From contig JAHBVG010000001.1 in the NCBI GenBank assembly GCA_019637695.1, positions 84,948 to 148,947 of the forward strand: a stretch of DNA of 64,000 bases, given 5' to 3'. The position numbers were made by a program, and so were the translations under genes. The notes under the pieces were generated by a model. The model searched no databases, had not been told where the DNA came from, and worked only from the letters and a program-made list of their open reading frames with translations. Within the stretch, counting starts at the first letter, position 1. Each line of letters starts with the position of its first letter. This document shows positions 8,584-16,854 of the stretch, one piece after another. Source of the DNA: Caldilineaceae bacterium (lineage in GTDB: Bacteria > Chloroflexota > Anaerolineae > Caldilineales > Caldilineaceae).

Positions 8584-8843
8584 TCAACGACGACGGTTCC
8601 ACGGTTGGCATAACGTTTCACGAGTCCTATTTCGGCCAGGCGCAATAGCCCATCGCGGATGGGCGTGCGGCTGACGCCAGCTTCCTGGGCCAGTTGCACC
8701 TCTCGCAGCACCGTCCCCGGTGGGATGTCGCCGGAGAAGATACGCTGGTGCAGCCATTCGTAGGCGTGTTCACTGCGCGAAGTTTCCGATCTGTCGAACG
8801 AGTCCACCGGGATACGTTCCTGGCCGTCTGCTGAATCTTTCAT
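8508..8843 (-). pseudogene. GntR-family regulator, DNA-binding domain only (truncated)
   Basis: Residues about 20-66 form a clear GntR winged helix-turn-helix (AYEWLHQRIFSGDIPPGTVL, LAQEAGVSRTPIRDGLLRL, KRYANRGTVVVEM). Homology stops at the end of the DNA-binding domain, and the remaining ~23 codons are the neighbouring oxidoreductase remnant read in the wrong frame. The FCD-type effector domain expected after it is missing. A small DNA-binding peptide might still be made from the ATG at 8843, but the gene is best read as a deletion product. Confidence 0.7.
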
Positions 8844-8884
8844 GGGCAAAAAGTGAAGTGTCTATGATTGTATGCAAATTGTAT

Positions 8885-9055
8885 TTCGGCGGCCTCCAAC
8901 ATACGATGGATGTTCCACACGCTGGGGTCGCAGGTGGTGGCGTTTGCGCCCGTGATCGGTCCTGTGCCGCTGCCGAGCATGATGGTGAGTCCCGACGAGA
9001 GCGCTTCTTCGATCTGCTGCGGGCAGATGAAATGGATGTGCGGGTCGATGCCGCG
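8885..9055 (-). pseudogene. ureC: Urease alpha subunit (ureC) fragment
   Basis: About 57 codons on the minus strand match an internal stretch of UreC. Recognisable blocks are [18 protein letters not shown] (the metal-binding HxH region), a Gly-rich GSGTGP segment, and [20 protein letters not shown]. This is roughly a tenth of a full UreC. No other urease genes are present in the window and homology ends abruptly on both sides, so this is a relic. The short frame it sits in (8840-9097) is not a credible gene. Confidence 0.75.
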
Positions 9056-9234
9056 GCACAAAAAACAATCAAAAAAAGCCCGCCGAAAATTGAACATTTG
9101 GGGGGATTGCTTCGTCTACATTCGCGTGCGGCTTTCAGGGCAACCGGAAGGGTTCTCTCGTGATTGTCAAAGCAAGCCGTACACGAAAGAAAGAACAACA
9201 ATTCCCCCAAACTTTAGAAAGGTAGTTCAAAATT

Positions 9235-10833
9235 ATGAAACAGAAGTATCTATTAATCGTAGCCCTGGCGGCGTCGTTGCTGCTGTCGGGCTGTGTGTCG
9301 GTGCTGCCAGGATTGGTAGAAGCCTGGTTCACCGTGGCGGGTGTGGAGATCACTGGTCCCACAATGCCGATGGAAGATCTGACCCTCTCCCCCGAAGAGG
9401 CGCAGGTTGTCGGGCGCGTGAGCGAGCAGGCTGCACAGGATCAGCAGGTTGACGTTGATGATGTTGAAATCATCTCTGTTGAGCGTGAAGAGTGGACGGA
9501 TTCTTGTCTGGGCCTGGGTGGGCCAGCGGAGATCTGCGCCTTTGTAATCACGCCTGGCTATCGCGTTGTGGTTGAGGTGAATGGCGAGGAATTCGCCTAT
9601 CGCACCGATCTCACCGCTGATGTCATCCGCGCCGAGGTAGAGATGGCTATGGACGATGAGCCTGCCGTGGCGGCGGTACGCGAGCAGGCCGCTCAGGATC
9701 ATGGCGTTGACGCCGACGCCGTCGAGATCATCTCCGTCGAGACAGTCGAGTGGCCGGATGCCTGTCTGGGCCTGGCCGGGCCGGATGAGATGTGCGCGCA
9801 GGTGATCACACCCGGTTATCGGGTCGTGGTGGCCGTGGATGGTGAAGAGTACGCTTATCGCACTGACCTGAGCGGCGCAGTGATCCGCGCCGAGGATGGC
9901 ATGGCTGGCAACGGCTCGGCTGAGGTTGAACCGGCGATGGTCGTGCGACAGATGCTCATGCAGCAACTGCACGCCAACTTTGACGAAATCGAAATTGTGG
10001 CTGTAGAAGAGAACGAGTGGCCCGGCGGCTGCCTGGGGTTAGCCGCCGAAAATGAGGCGTGTACCCTGGCAATTGTCTTCGGCTATCGCATCGTGTTGGC
10101 GGTCAACGGCGATGAGTATGTCTTCCGCACGAATCAGGATGCAAGCGTGATCCGCCTGGAATCCGCCCCCGAAGCGCAGATCGGCGAGACTGTGGTCGAG
10201 TGGAGAGCGCCCGCGGATCAGCTTTGCACAGTCGCCCAGATTGGGACCGAGGGCGTGGCCTTCGGTCTTTGTGGCGGCCCGCTCATGGGCGGCCACTTTG
10301 GGATGCCCGAACGCATGGATGACCTGGAAGAGTTCCGCAGCGCCTTTGCTTCGTTTGAGGTCGATACCCCTGCGGGTCATGTGATCTTCAGCGGCGAAGG
10401 CGACGAGGAAGTCACCGCTGCCCAGCAGCGCATGATCGCCGAGTGGGCGCAGTTGGCGCGGTTGGAAGCTGAGGCCGGTCGCTCTGGCGCAAGCTGGGGA
10501 TTGGTCTTCGCCTGGCACCGTGAGGGCGGCATTGCCGGTTTTTGCGACGATCTGACAGTCTATGTCACGGGGATCGCCTCTGCCAGTTCTTGCGCGGCGC
10601 AGCAACCCGAGGATCTGGGGCGTGTCCGCCTGGACGCCGAACAACTGGAACAGATCTTCGGTTGGGTCGATAGCCTGGCCCCCTTCGAGTATGAGCAGAC
10701 CGATCCGGCGGTGGCCGACGCCATGACCATCCGTATTGTCTTCTCTGGCGCTGGCGATGAAGAAGCAACCGATGAGCAGATCGCTGAGATCGAAAATTTC
10801 GCCGGTCTTCTCTTCGCTGAGATCGAACAGTAA
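9235..10833 (+). CDS. Secreted lipoprotein with three Cys-pair repeats
   Basis: 532 residues. A type II signal peptide ends in the lipobox LLSGC (lipid-modified Cys near residue 20), so the protein should be anchored outside the membrane. Three homologous units follow (about 60-135, 143-218 and 232-310). Each ends with a W-x3-CLGL...C block, then pGYRvVv.VnGeEyayRTd...VIR, and carries one conserved Cys pair that may form a disulfide. A distinct C-terminal domain (about 325-532) has two VIFSGEGDEE / VFSGAGDEE repeats. Similar Cys-pair modules occur in Chloroflexota secreted proteins, but I do not know a function. The start is the ATG at 9235 with AAAGG upstream. Confidence 0.7.
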   Translation: MKQKYLLIVALAASLLLSGCVSVLPGLVEAWFTVAGVEITGPTMPMEDLTLSPEEAQVVGRVSEQAAQDQQVDVDDVEIISVEREEWTDSCLGLGGPAEICAFVITPGYRVVVEVNGEEFAYRTDLTADVIRAEVEMAMDDEPAVAAVREQAAQDHGVDADAVEIISVETVEWPDACLGLAGPDEMCAQVITPGYRVVVAVDGEEYAYRTDLSGAVIRAEDGMAGNGSAEVEPAMVVRQMLMQQLHANFDEIEIVAVEENEWPGGCLGLAAENEACTLAIVFGYRIVLAVNGDEYVFRTNQDASVIRLESAPEAQIGETVVEWRAPADQLCTVAQIGTEGVAFGLCGGPLMGGHFGMPERMDDLEEFRSAFASFEVDTPAGHVIFSGEGDEEVTAAQQRMIAEWAQLARLEAEAGRSGASWGLVFAWHREGGIAGFCDDLTVYVTGIASASSCAAQQPEDLGRVRLDAEQLEQIFGWVDSLAPFEYEQTDPAVADAMTIRIVFSGAGDEEATDEQIAEIENFAGLLFAEIEQ

Positions 10834-10883
10834 ATAACGCAGTGCGTAGTGCGTAAGCGATTGTCATCTGCCATGTAACTACA

Positions 10884-10947
10884 AGCCCGTTGCTCCAGGC
10901 GGGTCCGTGACCCGTCGCCAGGTCACGGACCTGGCTAGAGCAAGGCT
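10884..10947. terminator. Long imperfect inverted repeat between convergent genes
   Basis: The inner stem is a perfect 11-bp pair (GGTCCGTGACC at 10902-10912 and GGTCACGGACC at 10921-10931, loop 8). Outer arms AGCC..TTGCTC and GAGCAA..GGCT extend it. It lies between the convergent lipoprotein and response-regulator genes, so it could act as a bidirectional terminator, although there is no U tract. It may equally be a dispersed repeat. Confidence 0.5.
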
Positions 10948-11000
10948 TAGTAGTTGCTCTGCCACTTGCAAACCTGCAACCTGCGCCTCTGCTCGACGCG

Positions 11001-11639
11001 CTACGCACTGCGCACTACCTTCGTCTTCAAAAAGATCCCTGCGGCCTCAGTACGGTTGGTGACGCCCAGTTTGCCGAAGATGTTTTTGAGGTGATAGCGA
11101 ACAGTGTTCTCGCTGATCGAGAGCTGGGCGGCGATCTCATGATTGGTGCAGCCGTCGGCGATGAGGGATAGTACATCCTCTTCGCGTTCGGAAAGCTCGG
11201 CCAGGGGACCGACGGACGCGGAAGGACGGGCGGCCAGCCAGCGTTGCGCCGCCCGTGGATAGACCAACTGTCCGCGCATCACCTGGCGGATCGCCTCGAT
11301 GGTCTGGCTGGGGAGTTCAGTCTTAAGGGCGATGCCTTCCGCGTCCTGCTCCAGCGCAGCCTGGATGCTCTCGCCGTCACAGAACGCGGTCAGCACGAGG
11401 ACGCGCACAGGGATCTGCCGCCGTCGGATCTCGGCCAGCACTTGCAGACCGTGATAGGGCATCAGCAGATCAAGTACCACCACATCCACCCGTTCGGTAG
11501 CCAGCAGGTCGAGCAGATCCTCGCCATTCGAGACAGCGCCCACCAACGCCATATCGGGCTGGCGTTCCAACAGGCCGCGTAGCCCTTCGAGTACCAGCGC
11601 GTGATCGTCGGCCAGGACAACGCAAATTCGTTCACCCAT
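11001..11639 (-). CDS. NarL/FixJ-family response regulator
   Basis: 212 residues. The receiver domain (about 5-120) has the acidic pair in VLADDH, the phosphorylatable Asp in VVVLDLLMP and the conserved Lys in GIALKTELP. The LuxR-type helix-turn-helix (about 145-205) reads LSEREEDVLSLIADG, NHEIAAQLSISENTVRYHL, NIFGKLGVTNRTEA. The gene overlaps the 3' end of the upstream histidine kinase by 8 bases, so the two are translationally coupled and form a two-component system. The stimulus and regulon are unknown. Confidence 0.92.
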   Translation of the reverse strand: MGERICVVLADDHALVLEGLRGLLERQPDMALVGAVSNGEDLLDLLATERVDVVVLDLLMPYHGLQVLAEIRRRQIPVRVLVLTAFCDGESIQAALEQDAEGIALKTELPSQTIEAIRQVMRGQLVYPRAAQRWLAARPSASVGPLAELSEREEDVLSLIADGCTNHEIAAQLSISENTVRYHLKNIFGKLGVTNRTEAAGIFLKTKVVRSA

Positions 11640-12309
11640 CGCACGGCACCCAGACGTTGATCGTCGTTCCCTGTCCGGGCTGGCTGCTCACCCGGAACGC
11701 TCCACGCAGCAGGGCAATGCGATCCTGCATGCCGCGCAGCCCCATCCCCGCTCTTGTGCGCTCCCCGGCCTGCTCCCGATTGGGCGGCGTGAAGCCCTGC
11801 CCTTCGTCCATCACCTGCATGTGGATGCGCCCCTCCTCGGCCCAGAGCCGCACAAAATGCACCGTCGCGCCCGAATGTCTATAGCTGTTGGCGAGCGCCT
11901 CTTGCAACACCCGGTAGAGGCCGATCTTCACGGCCAGGGGGATCGGCTCCGGCAGCGCGCCCACCGCCAGATCCACCCGATTGCCGGTCTGCTCCTCGTG
12001 CTGGATGGCGAGACCGTTGATGATGCTGCCCAGCCCGCGCTGCTCAAACTCCGGCGGTTGAATGTTACCGATGCAGGCGCGGATCTCGTACAGCGCGGAT
12101 TGGATCAGGTTGCGGACGCGCGCCAATTGGGCGCGATCGCCGTCGTCTTCGCATTCCTGCGCCAACGGTTCGAGCAGGGTGAGCGCGGTGTAAAGATACT
12201 GCACCGGTCCATCGTGGATGTCGAGGACAATGCGCCCCAACTGCTGCTCGTTCACTTCAAGGATCGAAGGCGTCGCCGGGTTGGGATCGGTTGTGGGCTG
12301 GACGTTCAT
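11632..12309 (-). CDS. NarL-type sensor histidine kinase (HisKA_3/HATPase), soluble
   Basis: About 225 residues from the ATG at 12309; an in-frame start at 12360 is also possible and neither has a good ribosome site. The phosphoacceptor His is in [15 protein letters not shown] and the ATPase N box is [12 protein letters not shown], with G boxes DEGQGF and [11 protein letters not shown]. There is no transmembrane or sensor domain, so it is a short cytoplasmic kinase that must take its signal from another protein or from a redox or metabolic cue. It is coupled to the downstream response regulator. Confidence 0.88.
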   Translation of the reverse strand: MNVQPTTDPNPATPSILEVNEQQLGRIVLDIHDGPVQYLYTALTLLEPLAQECEDDGDRAQLARVRNLIQSALYEIRACIGNIQPPEFEQRGLGSIINGLAIQHEEQTGNRVDLAVGALPEPIPLAVKIGLYRVLQEALANSYRHSGATVHFVRLWAEEGRIHMQVMDEGQGFTPPNREQAGERTRAGMGLRGMQDRIALLRGAFRVSSQPGQGTTINVWVPCDG

Positions 12310-12363
12310 GCCCCTATCTTGCCGTCCCCCTGCTGTGATGGAGTTGTCAGCCAGTTCCATGAC

Positions 12364-12428
12364 GCGGCGCGCCTATCGTTGCGGCGCGCCTACCGTTGCG
12401 GCGCGCCTATCGTTGCGGCGCGCCTACC
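12364..12428. repeat. 17-bp tandem repeat (about 3.8 copies)
   Basis: The unit GCGGCGCGCCTAYCGTT is repeated head to tail at 12364, 12381, 12398 and 12415 (the last copy truncated), with only C/T changes at one position. Each unit contains the 8-bp palindrome GGCGCGCC. It lies in the divergent spacer between the histidine kinase and isocitrate lyase. Confidence 0.85.
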
Positions 12429-12509
12429 CGTTTATGTGGGATCAGCCTACCCCTCGGTGTGTGGACGGCGGCGGGGATCGGTCCTATGCTGGGGGCACGT
12501 GCCATATGG

Positions 12510-12539
12510 GTAGGGGTGGACCTCCGTTTCCACCCCTAC
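12510..12539 (+). promoter_or_regulatory. Hairpin in the leader of isocitrate lyase
   Basis: GTAGGGGTGG (12510-12519) and CCACCCCTAC (12530-12539) form a perfect 10-bp stem with a 10-base loop. The stem ends 6 bases before the ribosome-binding site of the isocitrate lyase gene, so folding could affect translation. It resembles the GTAGGGG...CCCCTAC family of dispersed hairpins also seen at 23169-23230, and may simply be one of those. Confidence 0.45.
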
Positions 12540-12556
12540 AGCAACGAGGAGATATG

Positions 12557-13861
12557 ATGAAACAGAACGGCTCTCAACTGAATGGGATCTTCCACACGCA
12601 GGCGCAGAATTTGGCTGCGGGGTGGGCGCAAAATGAGCGGTGGATGGGGATTCAGCGGCGTTACTCGCCCGAAGATGTGATCGCCCTGCGTCCTTCGCTG
12701 CCCATCGAGCATTCACTGGCCCGGCATGGGGCCATCCGCCTTTGGGATCTGCTGCACACTCGACCCTACGTCAACACCTTCGGCGCCATGACCGGCGCGC
12801 AGGCGGTGCAGATGGCGAAGGCCGGGCTGGAGGCGATCTATTTGAGCGGCTGGCAGGTGGCGGGGGACGCCAATGCCGCCGCGCAGACCTACCCGGATCA
12901 AAGCCTCTACCCGGCCAACAGCGCGCCCCAACTCGTCCAAAGGATCAACAACGCCCTCATGCGCGCCGATCAGATCGAGCGATTGGATGGGCGGGACGGC
13001 AGCCACTATTATCTGCCCATTATCGCCGACGCCGAGGCCGGGTTTGGCGGCCCGCTTAACGCCTTCGAATTGATGAAGGGCATGATCGAGGCGGGCGCGG
13101 CGGGCGTCCACTTTGAGGATCAACTGGCGTCGGCCAAAAAGTGTGGACACATGGGCGGCAAGGTATTGGTCCCCACCTCGGCGTTCATCAATACGTTGCA
13201 GGCGGCCCGTCTCGCTGCGGATGTACTCGACGCGCCCACGCTGGTCATCGCCCGCACCGATTCGCTCGACGCCACGCTCCTCACCAGCGACATCGACGAA
13301 CGCGATCGCCCCTATGTCACGGGCGAACGCACAGCCGAAGGCTACTATTACGTGCGCAACGGCATGGAAGTGGCGCTGGGTCGCGCCCTCAGCTATGCGC
13401 CCTACGCCGATCTGATCTGGTGCGAGACAAAGACGCCGAGCCTGAAGGAGGCGCGCGCCTTTGCCGAGGGCGTCCACCGGCACTTCCCCGGCAAGCTGCT
13501 GGCCTACAACTGCTCGCCCTCGTTCAACTGGAAGAAGAACCTATCCGACGCCGACATTGCCCGCTTCCAACGGGAGCTGGGGGCGATGGGCTACAAATTC
13601 CAGTTCATCACCCTGGCCGGCTGGCACACGATCAATTATCAGACCTTTCACCTGGCCCGACGCTACTGCGCAGAGGGGATGCCCGCCTATGTGGAGCTAC
13701 AAGAGGCCGAATTCGCCGCCGAGGCCCAGGGCTATACCGCTGCCAAACATCAGCGCGAAGTGGGCGCCGGCTACTTCGATCAGGTGCTGATGTGCGCCAC
13801 CGGCGGCAGCGCGTCCACGGCCGCGCTGGTCGGCTCCACCGAGGTGGAACAGTTTCACTGA
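12557..13861 (+). CDS. aceA: Isocitrate lyase
   Basis: About 434 residues, the typical bacterial size. It cleaves isocitrate to succinate and glyoxylate in the glyoxylate shunt. Diagnostic blocks are [43 protein letters not shown] (Mg-binding Asp), [19 protein letters not shown] (catalytic Cys in KKCGH), VIARTDS and [11 protein letters not shown]. The ATG at 12557 lies 6 bases after GAGGA; the adjacent ATG at 12554 is the alternative. A longer open frame upstream has no homology. No malate synthase is seen in the window. Confidence 0.95.
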   Translation: MKQNGSQLNGIFHTQAQNLAAGWAQNERWMGIQRRYSPEDVIALRPSLPIEHSLARHGAIRLWDLLHTRPYVNTFGAMTGAQAVQMAKAGLEAIYLSGWQVAGDANAAAQTYPDQSLYPANSAPQLVQRINNALMRADQIERLDGRDGSHYYLPIIADAEAGFGGPLNAFELMKGMIEAGAAGVHFEDQLASAKKCGHMGGKVLVPTSAFINTLQAARLAADVLDAPTLVIARTDSLDATLLTSDIDERDRPYVTGERTAEGYYYVRNGMEVALGRALSYAPYADLIWCETKTPSLKEARAFAEGVHRHFPGKLLAYNCSPSFNWKKNLSDADIARFQRELGAMGYKFQFITLAGWHTINYQTFHLARRYCAEGMPAYVELQEAEFAAEAQGYTAAKHQREVGAGYFDQVLMCATGGSASTAALVGSTEVEQFH

Positions 13862-13912
13862 TCGATTCCATTTGAAAGCAATATAGGATTAAGCGGGAAG
13901 AGAGTACCATTG

Positions 13913-13938
13913 TTGACAGCCAAATGTCGTTCTACACT
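13913..13938 (+). promoter_or_regulatory. Possible promoter of the Flp pilin / Tad locus
   Basis: A consensus -35 TTGACA (13913-13918) is followed after 14 bases by TACACT (13933-13938). The spacing is shorter than ideal, so this is tentative. It lies about 105 bases upstream of the pilin start. Confidence 0.3.
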
Positions 13939-14042
13939 GAAACCATCAAGAGCGGCTGGTTCGCAGTGCTAAACCAAGTAAGACCAGCCACCTGGAGAAA
14001 GACGTTTTCGCCACTATTTCTATCAACTTTCAGGAGGTTACT

Positions 14043-14258
14043 GTGAACACGCTGGCATTGGCTTATCTCTATGTACGCAACGCTTTTTCGTCTGAAGAAG
14101 GCCAGGGCATGGCCGAGTATGGGTTGATCCTTGCGTTGGTTGCGCTTTTAGCAATTGGAGCACTAACTGCATTAGGCGGTCAATTAGGAGACATCTTCCA
14201 AAATATTGCTGATACCGTGGGGGGTAGCGGTGCAGGTGATGGTGGTGGCGGCGGTTGA
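14043..14258 (+). CDS. flp: Flp/Fap-type pilin precursor
   Basis: 71 residues. It has a short N-terminal leader, then the prepilin cleavage context GQG-MAEYGLILALVALLAIGAL: a Gly before the cut, Glu and Tyr at mature positions 3-4 and a hydrophobic helix, as in Flp pilins of Tad systems. The C-terminus ends in a Gly-rich tail. It starts at GTG 14043 with a strong AGGAGGT 4 bases upstream. A perfect terminator hairpin follows at 14307-14342, so the pilin can be transcribed in excess over the assembly genes behind it. The cognate prepilin peptidase is encoded at 16855. Confidence 0.92.
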   Translation: MNTLALAYLYVRNAFSSEEGQGMAEYGLILALVALLAIGALTALGGQLGDIFQNIADTVGGSGAGDGGGGG

Positions 14259-14618
14259 GTTGTGTATGTTGGAACCCGCCACAGGCCACTTAAATTGAAT
14301 AGCTTTCAACAAACAGAGAGCCTTGTGGCTCTCTGTTTGTTGCATTACAAAAGTTTAGCCGCCAGAAATAGAACGCAGATGCCGCAGATGCACGCAGGTT
14401 TGTCGCAGATCGAAATGTTGTCAGCCTTTCCGATCTGCGTTGATCTTGAAAATCTGCGTCATCTGCGTTCTATTCTTTTCTGCAATCTCCCCATTCGCCC
14501 CCTCCTCTAATTCGTTGTCATACCCTCATACACAACAGAAGTACTATTGAGCTTGGCAACCCTGCGCGCTAAATTCTTAATAGACAATTATTGATCGATG
14601 GCGGATTGAGGTGATCTT
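14259..14618. other. Spacer between pilin and cpaB: terminator plus fold-back repeat, no gene
   Basis: Beyond the terminator this 360-base spacer contains a large inverted repeat whose arms lie at about 14367-14390 and 14451-14475 (AATAGAACGCAGAT... and ...ATCTGCGTTCTATT). Internal copies of CGCAGAT and ATCTGCG lie between them. A short open frame across it (14262-14510) is composed of these repeats and is not believable as a gene. Confidence 0.6.
14307..14342. terminator. Perfect 16-bp hairpin after the pilin gene
   Basis: Arms at 14307-14322 and 14327-14342 are exactly complementary, with a TTGT tetraloop. It sits 49 bases past the pilin stop codon. The outer arm supplies the 3' U-rich end (GTTTGTTG). 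This is a likely intrinsic terminator that separates pilin from the assembly operon. Confidence 0.75.
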
Positions 14619-15530
14619 GTGGCACAACGGCGCGGATGGATCTGGCTCTCGGCAGGGGTGTTGTTGGCGCTTATCGCTGGCTTGTTGACATTTCGGACGG
14701 TGAACGAAGCGACCCAGAGCGCGACGCTCTCTCGGCTCGAAGATGTGCCGACGATTCAGGTGCTGGTGGCGGCGCAGAACATTCCCCCGCGCCGGTTGCT
14801 CGACGAATCCATGGTGAAATTGCAACAGATCCCGGCCACGCTCGTGCCCGAAGGCTATCTGCGCTCCACGGCGGAGGTACTCACCAAATTCTCCGATACA
14901 CCCCTGGTTGCCGGCGAGATCCTCTTGCAGCACCGATTGCTCAGCCCCACCGACGCCAACGCGCCGGTGATCTACCGCATCAGCCCCGATCAAGTGCTGA
15001 TCGCCATCCCCGCCACGGCCATGTTAGGGCAGGTGGGGATGTTGGCCGTGGGCAACCGGCTGGATATCGCCTATACCGTCGCCATCGACTTTAACCAATC
15101 TGAAGAGGAGAAGCCCGAAGAATCGCCGGTGACCACCTTCCTCAGCCTGCAAAATTTGGAAGTGAAAGCATTGCTGCGTCGCCAGCCTCCTACCGATGAA
15201 GGCAGCGCCATGCTGCGCCCAGACGCCATCCTGTTGGCGGTTTCGCCCCAGGACGCGCTGGTGCTGAAACATCTCATCGACACAGGCGCGCCCATGGACT
15301 TCTTCTTGCGGGCGCCCGGCAACGAAGCGCTCTCCCCGGTTTTGCCCGTGGATGCCCGCTATCTCATCGACCGCTTCCAGTTACAGATCCCCCCAGGCGG
15401 GGAGATCGCCGCCGGCAGTGGATCGGCGGCCAGCGCTACCCCTGGGGATGAATTCAACTTTACGCTGAACACTGTACAACAAAACGCCGCAGACGATGAA
15501 GCCCTCGACGCGGATCAGGGTGAACAGTAG
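14619..15530 (+). CDS. cpaB: Tad pilus assembly protein CpaB (SAF domain)
   Basis: 303 residues. An N-terminal membrane helix (about 7-25) is followed by a SAF/CpaB region (VLVAAQNIPPRRLLDESMV, a Leu-rich linker, then the RcpC-like part with MLAVGNRLDIAYTV and DAILLAVSPQDALVLKHL). The C-terminus is low-complexity and acidic. In diderm bacteria CpaB helps the secretin; no secretin gene is visible here, so it may instead interact with the pilus at the wall. It starts at GTG 14619 with GAGGTG upstream. It is the first gene of the assembly operon. Confidence 0.85.
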   Translation: MAQRRGWIWLSAGVLLALIAGLLTFRTVNEATQSATLSRLEDVPTIQVLVAAQNIPPRRLLDESMVKLQQIPATLVPEGYLRSTAEVLTKFSDTPLVAGEILLQHRLLSPTDANAPVIYRISPDQVLIAIPATAMLGQVGMLAVGNRLDIAYTVAIDFNQSEEEKPEESPVTTFLSLQNLEVKALLRRQPPTDEGSAMLRPDAILLAVSPQDALVLKHLIDTGAPMDFFLRAPGNEALSPVLPVDARYLIDRFQLQIPPGGEIAAGSGSAASATPGDEFNFTLNTVQQNAADDEALDADQGEQ

Positions 15531-15568
15531 GTCACGTTTCCCAAGTGACCTGTCCGGTATAGTGACTT

Positions 15569-15588
15569 GTCCGGTATCGAAACCGGAC
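15569..15588. repeat. Short inverted repeat between cpaB and cpaE
   Basis: GTCCGGT (15569-15575) and ACCGGAC (15582-15588) form a 7-bp stem with a 6-base loop. The word TGTCCGGTAT is also directly repeated just upstream (about 15551 and 15568). Confidence 0.45.
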
Positions 15589-15619
15589 CTATGAGTCCAA
15601 AGTTTGCGAAGGAATGGCT

Positions 15620-16852
15620 ATGGCTACGAAACAGATGGACCTGATTTCTGTTCTAATCCTGACCGATGGCGCTGAGAACGTGAGCCGGTTGCAACACATT
15701 TTTGCCGCCGAGAAGCGGTACACGATCCGCTTTGCCAGCAACTTCCAGGATGCCCACAAAATCTTGGCCCAGGATGCGTTCAAGCTGATCATCATCGATG
15801 ACCAGTTCAGGGATCTAAGCCCGCTCGACGCTATCCGCAAGTTGGCTGTCCAATCGCCGCATCTGCCCATTGTGGCCCTGGCCGACGAAAAAGCGGTGAC
15901 CTATGTGCGCGATGCCATGTTGGCCGGCGCCCGCGCCTTCACCCTCAAACCGCTCAACGAATCTGAACTCTTTTCGACGCTGAACCAACTTGTCGAAATC
16001 GAGAGCCTGCGCCAGGATAGCCTGATCAGCAAGGGATCTGCCGCAACCCCGCGCAACCAGATTATCCTGTTGCTCAGCCCCAAAGGAGGGGCAGGCTGTA
16101 CCATGCTGGCTGTCAACCTGGCGCTTATGCTCCGCCAGAAGACCAACGCCAAAGTTGCCCTTGTCGATGGGCACGGTTGCCTGGGCGATTTGGAGACTGT
16201 CCTCAACCTTCAGGCGCAGTTTACGGCCAGCGACGTCCTCGCCCAGGGGATGGGGATGGACATTGATCTCATCAAAGGCATGATGACGGAACACAAGAGC
16301 GGCGTCCATGTCCTCGTCAGCAGCCGCAACGTGGAAGAAAACTATGGCGCCCGCATCGACAACTTCGAGAAGATGCTCGCCTACATTCAGGGTGAATATG
16401 AATATACCGTCGTAGACGGCGGCGCCATTAACGATGAGCAGACAAGTGTCGCCCTGAGCCTGGCCGATAAGGTTCTGCTCGTTGTCACCCCCGAAATGAC
16501 AGCCTTGCAGCGGACTTCGCTCTTCTTAAAAGCGGCGGACGCCAACGACTTCCCCCGTCAGAAACTCTTTTTGATCGTCAATCGGGAGGGGGTCAAGGGC
16601 GGCATCCCCACCGAGGACATTAGCCGCCATTTGAACACCCAGGTGCTGGTCGCCATCCCCGAGGATAGCGGGCTGATCACCTATTCGCTCAACCGAGGCA
16701 TTCCTTTGATGACCAGCGACCCCGGCAGCGCCGTCGCCCGCCGCATTGAAAAACTGGCCCGGCAGCTTATCCCAGCCAAAAAGGCAGCCGCCCAACCGCA
16801 AAAAGGACTGCTCGGACGGCTGACGACCATCATTCAAGGGGGCGTCGCCTGA
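15620..16852 (+). CDS. cpaE: Tad pilus localisation ATPase CpaE (receiver-like plus MinD-like)
   Basis: About 410 residues. The N-terminal ~130 residues form a response-regulator-like domain (VLILTDGAENVSRL, LIIIDDQF, FTLKPLNESEL). A MinD/ParA-like ATPase follows with the deviant Walker A SPKGGAGCT. The signature Lys is present but the usual second Lys is Cys, as is common for CpaE proteins, so ATP hydrolysis is doubtful. Later blocks are VALVDGHGCLGDL and YTVVDGG. CpaE proteins position the pilus machinery. The ATG at 15620 (6 bases after AAGGA) is preferred to the ATG at 15614. Confidence 0.87.
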   Translation: MATKQMDLISVLILTDGAENVSRLQHIFAAEKRYTIRFASNFQDAHKILAQDAFKLIIIDDQFRDLSPLDAIRKLAVQSPHLPIVALADEKAVTYVRDAMLAGARAFTLKPLNESELFSTLNQLVEIESLRQDSLISKGSAATPRNQIILLLSPKGGAGCTMLAVNLALMLRQKTNAKVALVDGHGCLGDLETVLNLQAQFTASDVLAQGMGMDIDLIKGMMTEHKSGVHVLVSSRNVEENYGARIDNFEKMLAYIQGEYEYTVVDGGAINDEQTSVALSLADKVLLVVTPEMTALQRTSLFLKAADANDFPRQKLFLIVNREGVKGGIPTEDISRHLNTQVLVAIPEDSGLITYSLNRGIPLMTSDPGSAVARRIEKLARQLIPAKKAAAQPQKGLLGRLTTIIQGGVA

Positions 16853-16854
16853 TC

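Noticed and set aside
8840..9097. Apparent 85-codon gene containing the urease motif
   Set aside because: Only ~57 codons match UreC and the rest is unrelated; the start lies in non-homologous DNA, so it was called a fragment.
12218..12553. N-terminal extension of the isocitrate lyase frame
   Set aside because: The residues include translated 17-bp repeats and no homology; a good ribosome site and start are at 12546-12557.
14262..14510. 82-codon frame behind the pilin gene
   Set aside because: It is composed of the terminator and the fold-back repeat; no ribosome site or homology.
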